Below, piece by piece: positions 10,594-21,753 of a stretch of DNA of 64,000 nucleotides. This stretch comes from Paralithodes platypus (taxonomy: Eukaryota; Arthropoda; Malacostraca; Decapoda; Lithodidae): assembly GCA_032716605.1 (NCBI GenBank), contig CM064530.1, positions 10,027,259 through 10,091,258 on the forward strand. Direction: 5' to 3'. The notes below the pieces were generated by a model, which saw only the letters and a program-made list of their open reading frames with translations, ran no database searches and was not told where the DNA came from. Position 1 is the first letter of the stretch. The number at the start of each line of letters is the position of its first letter. The translations under genes and the position numbers were made by a program.

Positions 10594-11161
10594 TATATAT
10601 ATTCTCCTTCCAAACAATGAAGATAGCTGAATCAATGTAACAATAATGGCAGTTCTGTTCTTAGGCATGTATTCATTCATTATAATTTGAGGATGGTAAT
10701 CTAAGTATGGTCAAAACTTTAAAATAACTTTAGAACTTGATCCTATCATACTAATATATTTGATCTAAAAGAGTTATGCAGCAGAGAACTTCGACTTACA
10801 CTACGTTTCATTTGATGCCCAATTTTTTAATTAATTTGTATGAACATTAACACATGTCAAAGAACAACCCGAAAATATAGATAACTATCACAGCTTGTTA
10901 TCTGTCAAAAGAAGTGTGTCTTTTTGTAATGAATTTTTTGTTAATATTTTTGGGATATGAGTTTAACATTTGTTTTTGTTTTTCAAAAATGTCCCCAACA
11001 ATATTCCAATGAAAGCCTAGGTTTGTAGATTTGTAGACAAACCACATAACTATTAAAGTCTCAGTCAAGATCATATACTGATATTTTGAATCAAATAACT
11101 ATCTAGGATATAATATATATTATGGAATGCAAACAAACTAGGGATAGAATTGCAAGATTAT
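10591..11161. other. 3' flank of cuticle gene copy 2
   Basis: AT-rich, no gene. Similar in order of motifs to the flanks of copies 3-4 (TTCTTAGGCAT, CATTCATT, CCTATCATACTAATATATT), showing common descent of the unit flanks. Confidence 0.55.
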
Positions 11162-11167
11162 TTTAAT
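11162..11167 (-). terminator. Poly(A) signal ATTAAA, copy 2
   Basis: Minus-strand ATTAAA about 125 nt past the stop, in the same context as in copy 1. Confidence 0.7.
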
Positions 11168-11290
11168 AAATATAATAATTTATCAGGAGAAAAAAATAAT
11201 TTACAAAGGTTCAGGAGAGGCAAAGTGTGTAAGGGCGTCGTTGTCGTTGACACCTACGATATCCAATGACTAGGATTAGTTAAAATCCAT

Positions 11291-12221
11291 TTACTTGGAT
11301 TCGTCGGAGCCATACTCGAAGGATCGGGACTCGGAGGATCGGGACTCATAGGATCCGGAGTCAAAGCGGGCTTCACCAGAGTAAGTGACATCGGCAATGT
11401 AGCCGGAGTCACCGTCAACGTAGTAGGCAACCTTCTGCAGGCGACCGTCGGGAAGCTGCACGTAGTAGGACCCCTGGGTCTGGTCGCCGTCACGGGTCTC
11501 CTGTTGGCCGTAGTGGTTTTCAGAGGAGTCGTCATCGACAGCCCAGTTGAAGTTGTACTCGCCTGATTCGAAGGACTGAAAAGAAAAGAAAAGGAATATT
11601 AGGTTTATGAACGTAATTGTTATGAACACTTTTTTTTTATTGATAGGTCATTATTTTGGTATGTTCAATAACACAAATATGTTCTTTCATGACAGTTATA
11701 CGAGGTAATATGTTACTTACGTCAGAGCCAGAGTTGGATCCGTAGAACTCACGGCTGTCGGCAGCAACCAGGGCAGCCAAGCCCAAAAGTATGATGATCT
11801 GTTGACGAAGGAAAAAAAGGTAAAGCAAATGTTAACACTAAATTAAGTTAGGGGGACTTATGCTAAGTTGTACTTTACTCAGCCTGGTATACAGGGGCTA
11901 ATGTTAGATATTCAAATTACCACAGATTGCTTCCTAAGGTGGACTTTCCAAGTCTATAATATATCCAGGCTTCGATTTACTGCAAAGTGAGCGGAAACAT
12001 AGGATATTAGGAGATTTCCCATCTATCTCATTTGACTCGAGAGTCAAACTCGAGTTCTCTTGGGTGTGAGCAGATAGCGATGTTGTCTGCACCATAGGAC
12101 ACTTTCGTGCATTGAAATACACTGTATATGTACAGTATGTTCTAAAATAGATAAAGTCCAACAAATAATTTACATGATTACACTATAAACAAAATGACCG
12201 AATAAGTACCTTGGCGTTCAT
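11291..12221 (-). CDS. RR-type cuticle protein, array copy 2 (type A)
   Basis: Exon 1 12210-12221 (MNAK), exon 2 11721-11798, exon 3 11291-11575; introns 411 and 145 nt with GT..AG ends; 124 residues. The signal peptide reads MNAKIIILLGLAALVAA, and exon 2 ends SNSGSD. The RR domain (residues 37-97) has the same residues as copy 1: Y37, F39, W41, the TQGSYYV segment at 63-69, LPDGR at 71-75 and GYIADV at 88-93. The S/E/Y tail ends GSDESK. Intron 1 is homologous to the start of copy 1 intron 1 (GGGGGACTTA, CAGCCTGGTATACAGG) but lacks the repeat-rich insertion, so this short intron is probably closer to the ancestral form. Confidence 0.9.
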
Positions 12222-12247
12222 TGTGTAGTGTAGCTAGGTGTAGACTT

Positions 12248-12283
12248 AACTGACTAGACCTACGCTGGGTGCCCTATATATAC
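12248..12283 (-). promoter_or_regulatory. Core promoter of copy 2
   Basis: TATA GTATATATAG at 12274-12283 and initiator TCAGTT at 12248-12253. Sequence from the leader to about 12340 is the same as at copy 3, but differs from copy 4. Confidence 0.85.
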
Positions 12284-12414
12284 CCTAACAAACCCCACAC
12301 CTCCACCACCCCCATGTTTCCTCACTTCTCGCCATCACTTACACCACACTCATAACCTATATATTCCTCATTATCCTGCTTAGAGTACAGCCAGAATGTA
12401 TGAGTTAACCCCTT

Positions 12415-12615
12415 CACCACCATTACGTAATTTTCATCATATTCTGGTTACCAATAGACGATTTAGTTTAGTTTATATCCTACTCCTATGACTCAAATGG
12501 GTTAAAACGATCTCGATAAACCCTCCTAATAACATAGGTCCTTATTGAACTGCATATAATCGTCTAATTGTAGCCAGAATCAAAGGAAAAAGGCGTCATG
12601 GTGTTGAAGGAGTTA
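12415..12615. mobile_element. Family B foldback element
   Basis: Begins TTAACCCCTTCACCACCATT and ends GGCGTCATGGTGTTGAAGG plus AGTTA. Arms contain CAATAGACGATTTAGTTTAG and the mirrored GCATATAATCGTCTAATTGT. The outer 20 bases differ from the ACCGGCGACG type, so it is a subfamily. Confidence 0.65.
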
Positions 12616-12621
12616 CGGTGG

Positions 12622-12713
12622 TATCACACGATAGATTTTCTTGTCAATTGTTTATAGTCAAGATTTGCTGTACCATTTTTGTTTTATTTTGCACGAGTAT
12701 TGGAAACTAGACT
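12622..12713. mobile_element. Family C half element
   Basis: GGTATCACACGATAGATTTT at its start, then TCAAGATTTGCT and GGAAACTAGACTTAAG. No right terminus. Confidence 0.55.
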
Positions 12714-12897
12714 TAAGGGGGGTGGGGGAGTAATACCTTTGATTCTGGCTAAAATTGGATGATTTTATGCAGTTTAAGAAGGACCTTTGTTACTAAGAGG
12801 GTTTATTGACAAACTAGTGGAGCGAACGTCTTAAATTCTCAAAACCAATGGAGTGAAACATGAGGGAGAAAGGGACCCAGAAACCCCCCCCCCCTAA
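12714..12897. mobile_element. Short family A relic with a family B insert
   Basis: TTAAGGGGGGTGGGGG at the left and a run CCCCCCCCCCCTAA at the right, with GTGAAACATGAGGGAGAAAG before it. Between them is a family B arm (ATTCTGGCTAAAATTGGATG, AGTTTAAGAAGGACC). Nested and shortened. The counterpart is 17026-17261. Confidence 0.55.
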
Positions 12898-14172
12898 TGA
12901 GATTCTCACCTTATGGCTTTGGTAAGGGATCCCTCATAATGGAAATCGCCTATATTTAGTCACTAAAATGGTAAAATCTCAAATAACTTACCATTCAAGT
13001 AATATCAGTATGATTTACAGTATGCTGATTAGTTCAGTTCAGGTCAGGTTTGGTCACGTGAAGGTATTGAGGGATAAACCTTTACAACGGCACCTCGTAG
13101 CTACTTTCTACTTTTCCTATGTTCTGAAGAGTGTAGAGAGGGGAGAAGGGGTTTTGGAGAGAGAGGAAGCGGTTGGAGTGGCTTGTTCAGTTGTGGTTCG
13201 GGAAGCTTAAGCGCCTTGCTAACGGCTCTTCCCTGAGAGTACAGTATATATATTCCTTCTCCCTGTGACATGCTCCTTTTTCAATTGTATTTCTATCACG
13301 TATTCAATGTTTCTTCTTTGTTTTCTTTTGAGCTATCTTCTTTCTCCTCTTCTTAAGTCAGCTCCTTCCTCTTCTTTGCTCTTGTCATCCACATACTGTA
13401 GATGGTTTACTTTAGTCTCTCCCTGTTTTCCTCCTCAACAAGTAATTTTCCAATCACTTGGTTATCTTCTTTCATATATGGTTGGATTAAATTTGGCTCC
13501 TTCACTGGAAATCGTGTCATTGCCCTTCCTCCTTAGCTACTACTTCACAACATGATGCAAGACAAAATTATGATCAAAGAATACAACAAGTGTTTGGTTG
13601 TAAGCAGTCCCTTATAAGCTTAATACAATTGTTTGACAGAAGCTAAAAAACACAACAATTCGTCACCAGATATAAAAAAAGAGAGGAAGAGAACATTTTA
13701 AAACTTTGATCCTAAAAACATTTAAGCCAATCACTGCAGCCGACGTACATGTATTTCATATGTAAAAAAAGGGTTACACTGCTGGCGACGTACATATACG
13801 TTTTAGTAGTACCCATGATTTGGTTGCACCCCCCCCCCTCCCCCTCCCCCGCACTACTTGTTGCCAGACGCTTCCAGGATGCTCTAGGCTTGCCACCTAT
13901 ACTTATATCAGTTTGCATAGTGCATTGGTTGAGGAAGGGTGTGTTTATATATATGAGGTGTTTTAGAAGCTGAAAATCAACAAAAACAGGGCCACCTCTC
14001 CATGTAATTGTGACAGTTATATACCAGGTACGAATATGAGGTTCATTTTCATCTTTAGTTCAACGAATCATATCGTCTTGTAAACACATAACATGAGAAA
14101 CGGTAAATATCATCAAGTTATTGGGAGTGGAAATGAATAAGAACATCGTATAATTTTGCTCGTCAGTGTAAT

Positions 14173-14176
<4 letters not shown>

Positions 14177-14216
<40 letters not shown>
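14177..14216. repeat. (TC)n microsatellite
   Basis: About 20 TC units; the duplicate at 18531-18582 is longer by about six units. Confidence 0.95.
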
Positions 14217-14219
<3 letters not shown>

Positions 14220-14578
14220 CCCTCCCTCTCTCTCTCATTACAAATTTTAACAATGAAATTTACAGACACATCGTACAAGTCTATGGACACTGCTTGCCTG
14301 ATGATGGCTGAAAAATCAAATTTTTGGAATTGGGTAGAGTGGTCGAATTGGACTGAATGGTTGATCTGGTTCATAATATGTTGATATGCACTGGATACAG
14401 TCACTACATTCAATTACATTTTCATAATGCGTTTAAGATATATTGCCATGTTTTATGTAGGGACTAAGACCCTAAATTTTCACATGGGATCATTCAATCA
14501 TCAATATTTTGCGTAAGTCCAATAGTAAATAGTATATAACACGGTGAGTATTGCGAAAATTAACCAAACACTTTTCGT

Positions 14579-14635
14579 GTTGTGTGTGTGCGTGTGTGTA
14601 TGTGTGTGGTGTGTGTGTGTGTGTGGGGGGGGGGG
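14579..14635. repeat. (TG)n plus poly-G tract
   Basis: Interrupted TG repeat ending in an eleven-base G run. The duplicate at 18948-19003 differs in length. Confidence 0.95.
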
Positions 14636-15412
14636 TAGAAGGGAAAGGGGGATGGAGGTGCACCTAATGAGAATAATAATTAAGTTTCATGTATAGCCGA
14701 TCAAGTTCCTATGTTTTCCTTTCTATTCTGTTTGTTTCTTCTTTGCTTACAGACAAAAAATAAGAAAATTCATAAATACACAAAAGATTGTCGATTACGA
14801 TCACGTAATCTCTGCAAACTTCGCTTGGCAGAGATATTGAAGCTAGATGAATAAAACAATAAAAGCGGGTCTGTTCTTAGGCATTCATTCATTCACAATA
14901 AAAGGGCAGAAGTCTGAGTACGGCCAACATTCCGAAAATACTTATGAATATGTTCCTATCATACTAATATATTAGATGTAAATGGTATATTCAGAGAGCT
15001 TATACTTGAACTACGTATGATTTAATGCGTGAACACATTTGATTGAACAACCATTAAATATGTTGCATTTTAACATTACAGTTTAAGTATGTGTAGGAAA
15101 GGGTTTCTTTTCATTAGGAATGTACTGTATATCAAATCGTTAATATTTTCGGGTTATATAGGTAATAATTACTAGTTGTCCTTAATTCTTGATATTTTTC
15201 ATTAATTATCTGTATATTACAACATATACATTTTCTGCCAAAATATCCTCATTATTATTCCCAGTAAGGTTTACTATTGTGAATTAGCAGACAAACCCAC
15301 TTATCTATAAAGTCTCAATCTGAACATTTATACAGAATATTTAAACGAAATAGCTTTCCAGGATACAACATTGAGGAATACAAACAAACTTGAGATAAAA
15401 TTTCATAATCAT

Positions 15413-15418
15413 TTTAAT
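15413..15418 (-). terminator. Poly(A) signal ATTAAA, copy 3
   Basis: Minus-strand ATTAAA about 130 nt past the stop codon. Confidence 0.7.
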
Positions 15419-15545
15419 AAATAAAATAATATATCAGAAGGAAAAAAATAATAATTTACAAAGGTTCAGGAGAGGGAATGAGTGTAAGGGCATCGTTGTC
15501 ATTGACACCCACGATATCCATTGTCTAGGATTAGTTAAAATCCAT

Positions 15546-16533
15546 TTACTTGGATTCGTCGGAGCCGTACTCGAAGGATCGGGACTCGGAGGATCGGGAC
15601 TCATAGGATCCGGAGTCGAAGCGGGCTTCACCAGAGTAAGTGACATCGGCAATGTAGCCAGAGTCACCGTCAACGTAGTAGGCAACCTTCTGCAGGCGAC
15701 CGTCGGGAAGCTGCACGTAGTAGGACCCCTGGGTCTGGTCGCCGTCACGGGTCTCTTGTTGGCCGTAGTGGTTCTCAGAGGAGTCGTCATCGACAGCCCA
15801 GTTGAAGTTGTACTCGCCGGACTCAAAGGACTGTAAATACAAGCAAAGGAAAATTATTCTTGTGAACATAATTTATATGAATAAATCTCTTATTGATAGG
15901 TCATTTTACATACAATAATACCAATATGCTATTTCGTGACAGTTATACGAGGCAAAATGGTACTCACGTCAGAGCCAGAGTTAGAACCGTAGAATTCTCG
16001 GCTATCGGCAGCAACCAGGGCAGCCAGGCCCAAAAGAAGGATGATCTGTGGACGAAGAATAATAGGTAAAACACAGTTTAACATAAAAACAATAATGAAG
16101 TTAGAGATCCTATGCAAGGACGTTATGTGACGCAACACTATTTTTTGTTTTTTACCCTAGAAACTGTATTACATGCCTTATCCAACCATGTACACTGTCG
16201 CTACTGATTATTATCCAAATTACCACAGTGATGAGACATGGCAAATTTTCACTAACCCCAGGTCTCGATTTTGCGATTTTTCATCTGTTTCGTACAAGCT
16301 CAAGAATTGAACTCGAGTTCTCTCGGTTATGGGCTACCGACCTTAGGAGACACAGAGACATTGAAATACATTCTAATTTATATTTAGTTGACTTGATAAA
16401 CTGATAAGATTGCAGCAATAAATATATATGGTTATGCTATACAATATAATTGTACATATTTACTGTATGATGTTAGTAGGTATATTATTCAAAATTACAA
16501 TACTGTATATGCAAGAAGTACCTTGGCGTTCAT
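15546..16533 (-). CDS. RR-type cuticle protein, array copy 3 (type A)
   Basis: Exon 1 16522-16533 (MNAK), exon 2 15968-16045, exon 3 15546-15830; introns 476 and 137 nt; 124 residues. Signal peptide MNAKIILLLGLAALVAA, then DSREFYGSNSGSD. Exon 3 carries the RR domain and the SRSSESRSFEYGSDESK tail. Synonymous markers (AGAATTCTACGG in exon 2, CCGGCGAGTAC at the exon 3 start) separate it from copies 1 and 2. The encoded protein is the same as that of copy 4. Exon 2 donor is GTGAGT; acceptors are CAG. Confidence 0.9.
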
Positions 16534-16559
16534 TGTGTAGTGTAGCTAGGTGTAGACTT

Positions 16560-16595
16560 AACTGACTAGACCTACGCTGGGTGCCCTATATATAC
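16560..16595 (-). promoter_or_regulatory. Core promoter of copy 3
   Basis: TATA GTATATATAG at 16586-16595, initiator TCAGTT at 16560-16565. The upstream 100 bp match copy 2's promoter, while the intron side matches copy 4. This places a crossover in the exon 1/leader segment. Confidence 0.85.
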
Positions 16596-16716
16596 CCTAA
16601 CAAACCCCACACCTCCACCACCCCCATGTTTCCTCACTTCTCGCCATCACTTACACCACACTCATAACCTATATATTCCTCATTATCCTGCTTAGAGTAC
16701 AGCCAGAATGTATGAG

Positions 16717-16926
16717 TTAACTCCTTCACCACCATTACGTAATTTTCATCATATTCTGGTTACCAATAGACGATTTAGTTTAGTTTATATCCTACTCCTA
16801 TGACTCAAATGGGTTAAAACGATCTCGATAAACCCTCCTAATAACATAGGTCCTTATTGAACTGCATATAATCGTCTAATTGTAGCCAGAATCAAAGGAA
16901 AAAGGCGTCATGGTGTTGAAAGAGTT
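16717..16926. mobile_element. Family B foldback element
   Basis: Duplicate of 12415-12615, with TTAACTCCTTCACCACCATT at the left and GGTGTTGAAAGAGTTA at the right. Confidence 0.65.
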
Positions 16927-16929
16927 ACG

Positions 16930-17025
16930 GTGGTATCACACGAGAGATTTTATAGTCAATTGTTTATAGTCAAGATTTGCTGTAGCATTTTTGTTTTATT
17001 TTGCACGAGTATTGGAAACTAGACT
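16930..17025. mobile_element. Family C half element
   Basis: Duplicate of 12622-12713; here the left terminus reads GGTATCACACGAGAGATTTT, closer to the full-length copies. Confidence 0.55.
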
Positions 17026-17261
17026 TAAGGGGGGTGGGGGAGTAATGCCAGCAGTTGTGGCTGAGAGCTTAACCCCTTCAGCACCATGACGTAATTTTAC
17101 CTTTGATTCTGGCTAAAATTGGATGATTTTATGCAGTTTAAGAAGGACCTTTGTTACTAAGAGGGTTTATTGACAAACTAGTGGAGCGAACGTCTTAAAT
17201 TCCCAAAACTAACGGAGTGAAACATGAGGGAGAAAGGGAACCAGAACCCCCCCCCCCCCTA
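17026..17261. mobile_element. Short family A relic with a family B insert
   Basis: Longer version of 12714-12897. It retains AGCTTAACCCCTTCAGCACC, the outer end of the family B arm, which is missing in the first duplicate. Confidence 0.55.
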
Positions 17262-18528
17262 ATGAGATTCTCACCTTATGGCTTTGGTAAGGGATCCCTC
17301 ATAATGGAAATCGCCTATATTTAGTCACTAAAATGGTAAAATCTCAAATAACTTACCATTCAAGTAATATCAGTATGATTTACAGTATGCTGATTAGTTC
17401 AGTTCAGGTCAGGTTTAGTCACATGAAGGTATTGAGGGATAAACCTTTACAACGGCACCTCGTAGCTACTTTCTACTTTTCCTATGTTCTGAAGAGTGTA
17501 GAGAGGGGAGAAGGGGTTTTGGAGAGAGAGGAAGCGGTTGGAGTGGCTTGTTCAGTTGTGGTTCGGGAAGCTTAAGCGCCTTGCTAACGGCTCTTCCCTG
17601 AGAGTACATATTATATATTCCTTCTCCCTGTGACATGCTCCTTTTTCAATTGTATTTCTATCACGTATTCAATGTTTTTCTTTGTTTTCTTTTGAGCTAT
17701 CTTCTTTCTCCTCTTCTTAAGTCAGCTCCTTCCTCTTCTTTGCTCTTGTCACCCACATACTGTAGATGGTTTACTTTAGTCTCTCCCTGTTTTCCTCCTC
17801 AACAAGTAATTTTCCAATCACTTGGTTATCTTCTTTCATATATGGTTGGATTAAATTTGGCTCCTTCACTGGAAATCGTGTCATTGCCCTTCCTCCTTAG
17901 CTACTACTCCACAACATGACGCAAGACAAAATTATGATCAAAGAATACAACAAGTGTTTGGTTGTAAGCAGTCCCTTATAAGCTTAATACAATTGTTTGA
18001 CAGAAGCTAAAGAACACAAAAATTCGTCACCAGATATAAAAAAAGAGAGGAAGAGAACATTTTAAAACTTTGATCCTAAAAACATTTAAGCCAATCACTG
18101 CAGCCGACGTACATATATTTCATATGTAAAAAAAGGGTTACACTGCTGGCGACGTACATATACGTTTTAGTAGTACCCATGATTTGGTTGCACCCCCCCC
18201 CCCCGCACTACTTGTTGCCAGACGCTTCCAGGATGCTCTATGCTTGCCACCTATACTTATATCAGTTTGCATAGTGCATTGGTTGAGGAAGGGTGTGTTT
18301 ATATATATGAGGTGTTTTAGAAGCTGAAAATCAACAAAAACAGGGCCACCTCTCCATGTAATTGTGACAGTTATATACCAGGTACGAATATGAGGTTCAT
18401 TTTCATCTTTAGTTCAACGAATCATATCGTCTTGTAAACACATAACATGAGAAACGGTAAATATCATCAAGTTATTGGGAGTGGAAATGAATAAGAACAT
18501 CGTATAATTTTGCTCGTCAGTGTAATTT

Positions 18529-18530
<2 letters not shown>

Positions 18531-18582
<52 letters not shown>
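18531..18582. repeat. (TC)n microsatellite
   Basis: About 26 TC units; expanded relative to 14177-14216. Confidence 0.95.
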
Positions 18583-18585
<3 letters not shown>

Positions 18586-18947
18586 CCCTCCCTCTCTCTC
18601 TCATTACAAATTTTAACAATGAAATTTACAGACACATCGTACAAGTCTATGGACACTGCTTGCCTGATGATGGCTGAAAAATCAAATTTTTGGAATTGGG
18701 TAGAGTGGTCGAATTGGACTGAATGGTTGATCTGGTTCATAATATGTTGATATGCACTGGATACAGTCACTACATTCAATTACATTTTCATAATGCGTTT
18801 AAGAGATATTGCCATGTTTTATGTAGGGACTAAGACCCTAAATTTTCACATGGGATCATTCAATCATCAATATTTTGCGTAAGTCCAATAGTAAATAGTA
18901 TATAACACGGTGAGTATTGCGAATATTAACCAAACACTTTTCGTGTT

Positions 18948-19003
18948 GTGTGTGTGCGTGTGTGTATGTGTGTGTGTGTGTGTGTGTGGGGGGGGGGGGG
19001 GGT
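18948..19003. repeat. (TG)n plus poly-G tract
   Basis: TG repeat followed by a G run of about 14; the counterpart is 14579-14635. Confidence 0.95.
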
Positions 19004-19779
19004 AGAAGGGAAAGGGGGATGGAGGTGCACCTAATGAGAATAATAATTAAGTTTCATGTATAGCCGATCAAGTTCCTATGTTTTCCTTTCTATTCTGTTT
19101 GTTTCTTCTTTGCTTACAGACAAAAAATAAGAAAATTCATAAATACACAAACGATTGTCGATTACGATCACGTAATCTCTGCAAACTTCGCTTGGCAGAG
19201 ATATTGAAGCTAGATGAATAAAACAATAAAAGCGGGTCTGTTCTTAGGCATTCATTCATTCACAATAAAAGGGCAGAAGTCTGAGTACGGCCAACATTCC
19301 GAAAATACTTATGAATATGTTCCTATCATACTAATATATTAGATGTAAATGGTATATTCAGAGAGCTTATACTTGAACTACGTATGATTTAATGCGTGAA
19401 CACATTTGATTGAACAACCATTAAATATGTTGCATTTTAACATTACAGTTTAAGTATGTGTAGGAAAGGGTTTCTTTTCATTAGGAATGTACTGTATATC
19501 AAATCGTTAATATTTTCGGGTTATATAGGTAATAATTACTAGTTGTCCTTAATTCTTGATATTTTTCATTAATTATCTGTATATTACAACATATACATTT
19601 TCTGCCAAAATATCCTCATTATTATTCCCAGTAAGGTTTACTATTGTGAATTAGCAGACAAACCCACTTATCTATAAAGTCTCAATCTGAACATTTATAC
19701 AGAATATTTAAACGAAATAGCTTTCCAGGATACAACATTGAGGAATACAAACAAACTTGAGATAAAATTTCATAATCAT

Positions 19780-19785
19780 TTTAAT
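19780..19785 (-). terminator. Poly(A) signal ATTAAA, copy 4
   Basis: Minus-strand ATTAAA about 125 nt past the stop codon. Confidence 0.7.
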
Positions 19786-19911
19786 AAATAAAATAATATA
19801 TCAGAAGGAAAAAAATAATAATTTACAAGGTTCAGGAGAGGGAATGAGTGTAAGGGCATCGTTGTCGTTGACACCCACGATATCCATTGTCTAGGATTAG
19901 TTAAAATCCAT

Positions 19912-20892
19912 TTACTTGGATTCGTCGGAGCCGTACTCGAAGGATCGGGACTCGGAGGATCGGGACTCATAGGATCCGGAGTCGAAGCGGGCTTCACCAG
20001 AGTAAGTGACATCGGCAATGTAGCCAGAGTCACCGTCAACGTAGTAGGCAACCTTCTGCAGGCGACCGTCGGGAAGCTGCACGTAGTAGGACCCCTGGGT
20101 CTGGTCGCCGTCACGGGTCTCTTGTTGGCCGTAGTGGTTCTCAGAGGAGTCGTCATCGACAGCCCAGTTGAAGTTGTACTCGCCGGACTCAAAGGACTGT
20201 AAATACAAGCAAAGGAATATTATTCTTGTGAACATAATTTATATGAACAAATCTCTTATTGATAGGTCATTTTACATACAATAATACCAGTATGCTATTT
20301 CGTGACAGTTATACGAGGCAAAATGGTACTCACGTCAGAGCCAGAGTTAGAACCGTAGAATTCTCGGCTATCGGCAGCAACCAGGGCAGCCAGGCCCAAA
20401 AGAAGGATGATCTGTGGACGAAGAATAATAGGTAAAACACAGTTTAACATAAAAACAATAATGAAGTTAGAGATCCTATGCAAAGACGTTATGTGACGCA
20501 ACACTATTTTTTGTTTTTTACCCTAGAAACTGTATTACATGCCTTATCCAACCATGTACACTGTCGCTACTGATTATTATCCAAATTACCACAGTGATGA
20601 GACATGGCAAATTTTCACTAACCCCAGGTCTCGATTTTGCGATTTTTCATCTGTTTCGTACAAGCTCAAGAATTGAACTCGAGTTCTCTCGGTTATGGGC
20701 CTTAGGAGACACAAAGACATTGAAATACATTCTAATTTATATTTAGTTGACTTGATAAACTGATAAGATTGCAGCAATAAATATATATGGTTATGCTATA
20801 CAATATAATTGTACATATTTACTGTATGATGTTAGTAGGTATATTATTCAAAATTACAATACTGTATATGCAAGAAGTACCTTGGCGTTCAT
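19912..20892 (-). CDS. RR-type cuticle protein, array copy 4 (type A)
   Basis: Exon 1 20881-20892 (MNAK), exon 2 20334-20411, exon 3 19912-20196; introns 469 and 137 nt; 124 residues. All three exons encode the same protein as copy 3, and introns and 3' flank are nearly identical too, because both lie in a recent tandem duplication. The promoter is different from that of copies 2 and 3, so the two identical proteins may not be expressed identically. RR landmarks: Y37-x-F39-x-W41, G65-SYYV, LPDGR 71-75, GYIADV 88-93. Confidence 0.9.
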
Positions 20893-20918
20893 TGTGTAGT
20901 GTAGCTAGGTGTAGACTT

Positions 20919-20954
20919 AACTGACTAGTTCTACCCAGGGTGCCCTATATATAC
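20919..20954 (-). promoter_or_regulatory. Core promoter of copy 4
   Basis: TATA GTATATATAG at 20945-20954, initiator TCAGTT at 20919-20924. Sequence between them and the C/A-rich upstream block (CAAACTCCACATCTCCACCA) has more substitutions than in the other copies, the most diverged promoter of the set. Confidence 0.85.
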
Positions 20955-21069
20955 CCTAACAAACTCCACATCTCCACCACTCCCATATTTCTTCACCTCC
21001 TACCCTCACCTCCACCACATTCCTAATCTTTACTTACTTCATTATCCTGTTGTTGCTTGGTGTAGCCAG

Positions 21070-21279
21070 GGTATTACACTTTAGCTTTCATTGTCAAGGT
21101 TTTATGGTCAACATTTGCTTGGCAACACTTCTGGAATCTTTTGCAATCATATTAGAAACTAGACTGGAGGTAATCAATCAAATGTGGTAACAGCATGATT
21201 TGCAATGCTAAGTTTACTTCATAAGCTGTCTGATTAGTGTTGGCGAGAATAGTTGGGTGAAACTCGCCTGTGTGATACC
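21070..21279. mobile_element. Family C MITE-like element, complete
   Basis: Left GGTATTACACTTTAGCTTTC, right CTCGCCTGTGTGATACC; interior TGGTCAACATTTGCTTGGCA and GAAACTAGACTGGAGG. 210 bp, about 115 bp upstream of the copy 4 TATA box. Confidence 0.65.
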
Positions 21280-21325
21280 GATTTAAGGTAATGCTCTGAT
21301 CACCCATTTCTGAGCATTGAAATAC

Positions 21326-21697
21326 TTAAGGGGAGGCAGACCGTTTTTCTGGAGCCCCTTCTCCCTAATGTTTAGCCCCAATAGTTTTGAGATTAGAAGA
21401 CGTTCGGCCCATTAGTTTGGCGATTTTAACACCTTTTGCCCCATTTCGTTGTGAATTTTAAGACCTTTCGTGCCATTTAGGTGTCGATTTTTTCCTGGCG
21501 AGCGATAGCGAGCCTGCAATTTTAAGAGGAACCGGCCTTCGGCCGGGAAATTTTTCTACCGAAAAATGTATAAATTTATCTTTAAGGGGGGTCTAGGGTG
21601 TGTTTTTCTAAGCTTGATGGAGGTCTAGGGAGGAAACTAAAAAAAAAATATGAATACATGAATTAATAGACCAAACAAACGGTCAGTCTCCCCTTAA
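21326..21697. mobile_element. Family A TIR element, best complete copy
   Basis: Left TTAAGGGGAGGCAGACCG, right CGGTCAGTCTCCCCTTAA: inverted termini matching at 16 of 18 bases. Internal GGCGAGCGATAGCGAGCC and the hairpin CCGGCCTTCGGCCGG. 372 bp, no coding frame. The TTAA at each end may be the target duplication. Confidence 0.8.
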
Positions 21698-21753
21698 AAC
21701 TTGTGAAATTACTGTACACACTTGACCTGTAGTCAGTGAGGTAATTGAATCAT

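Larger units (their letters stand above)
12898..15412. other. Spacer between copies 2 and 3
   Basis: No gene recognised. Holds C-runs at 13830-13850, a (TC)n tract at 14177-14216 and a (TG)n/G-run at 14579-14635. ORFs at 12968-13210 and 13265-13555 recur at 17333-17575 and 17635-17919 only because the whole block is duplicated. They show no domain and no splice or promoter context. Confidence 0.55.
12210..16521. repeat. Tandem duplication, copy 1 of 2 (4.31 kb)
   Basis: Runs from the copy 2 exon 1/promoter to the copy 3 intron. Almost identical to 16522-20880, microsatellites included. Main difference: about 50 bp near 17065-17110 is missing here at 12735. Confidence 0.85.
17262..19779. other. 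Spacer between copies 3 and 4
   Basis: Duplicate of 12898-15412. No gene. (TC)n at 18531-18582 and (TG)n/poly-G at 18948-19003 are the fast-changing parts. Confidence 0.55.
16522..20880. repeat. Tandem duplication, copy 2 of 2 (4.36 kb)
   Basis: Offset 4365-4366 bp from the first copy over most of its length. Differences are few substitutions, microsatellite length changes and about 50 bp extra near 17065-17110. Confidence 0.85.

Noticed and set aside
12968..13555. ORF pairs 12968/17333 and 13265/17635 conserved between two places
   Set aside because: Both are inside the recent 4.3-kb tandem duplication, so conservation carries no information; no domain seen.
15434..15826. Open frames of P/T/S/R-rich protein overlapping exon 3 of every copy (for example 4060-4395, 15434-15826, 36826-37383)
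   Set aside because: They are the shifted frame of the GC-biased exon 3 on the same strand. They stay open because codons end in C or G, and they have no own splice or start context.
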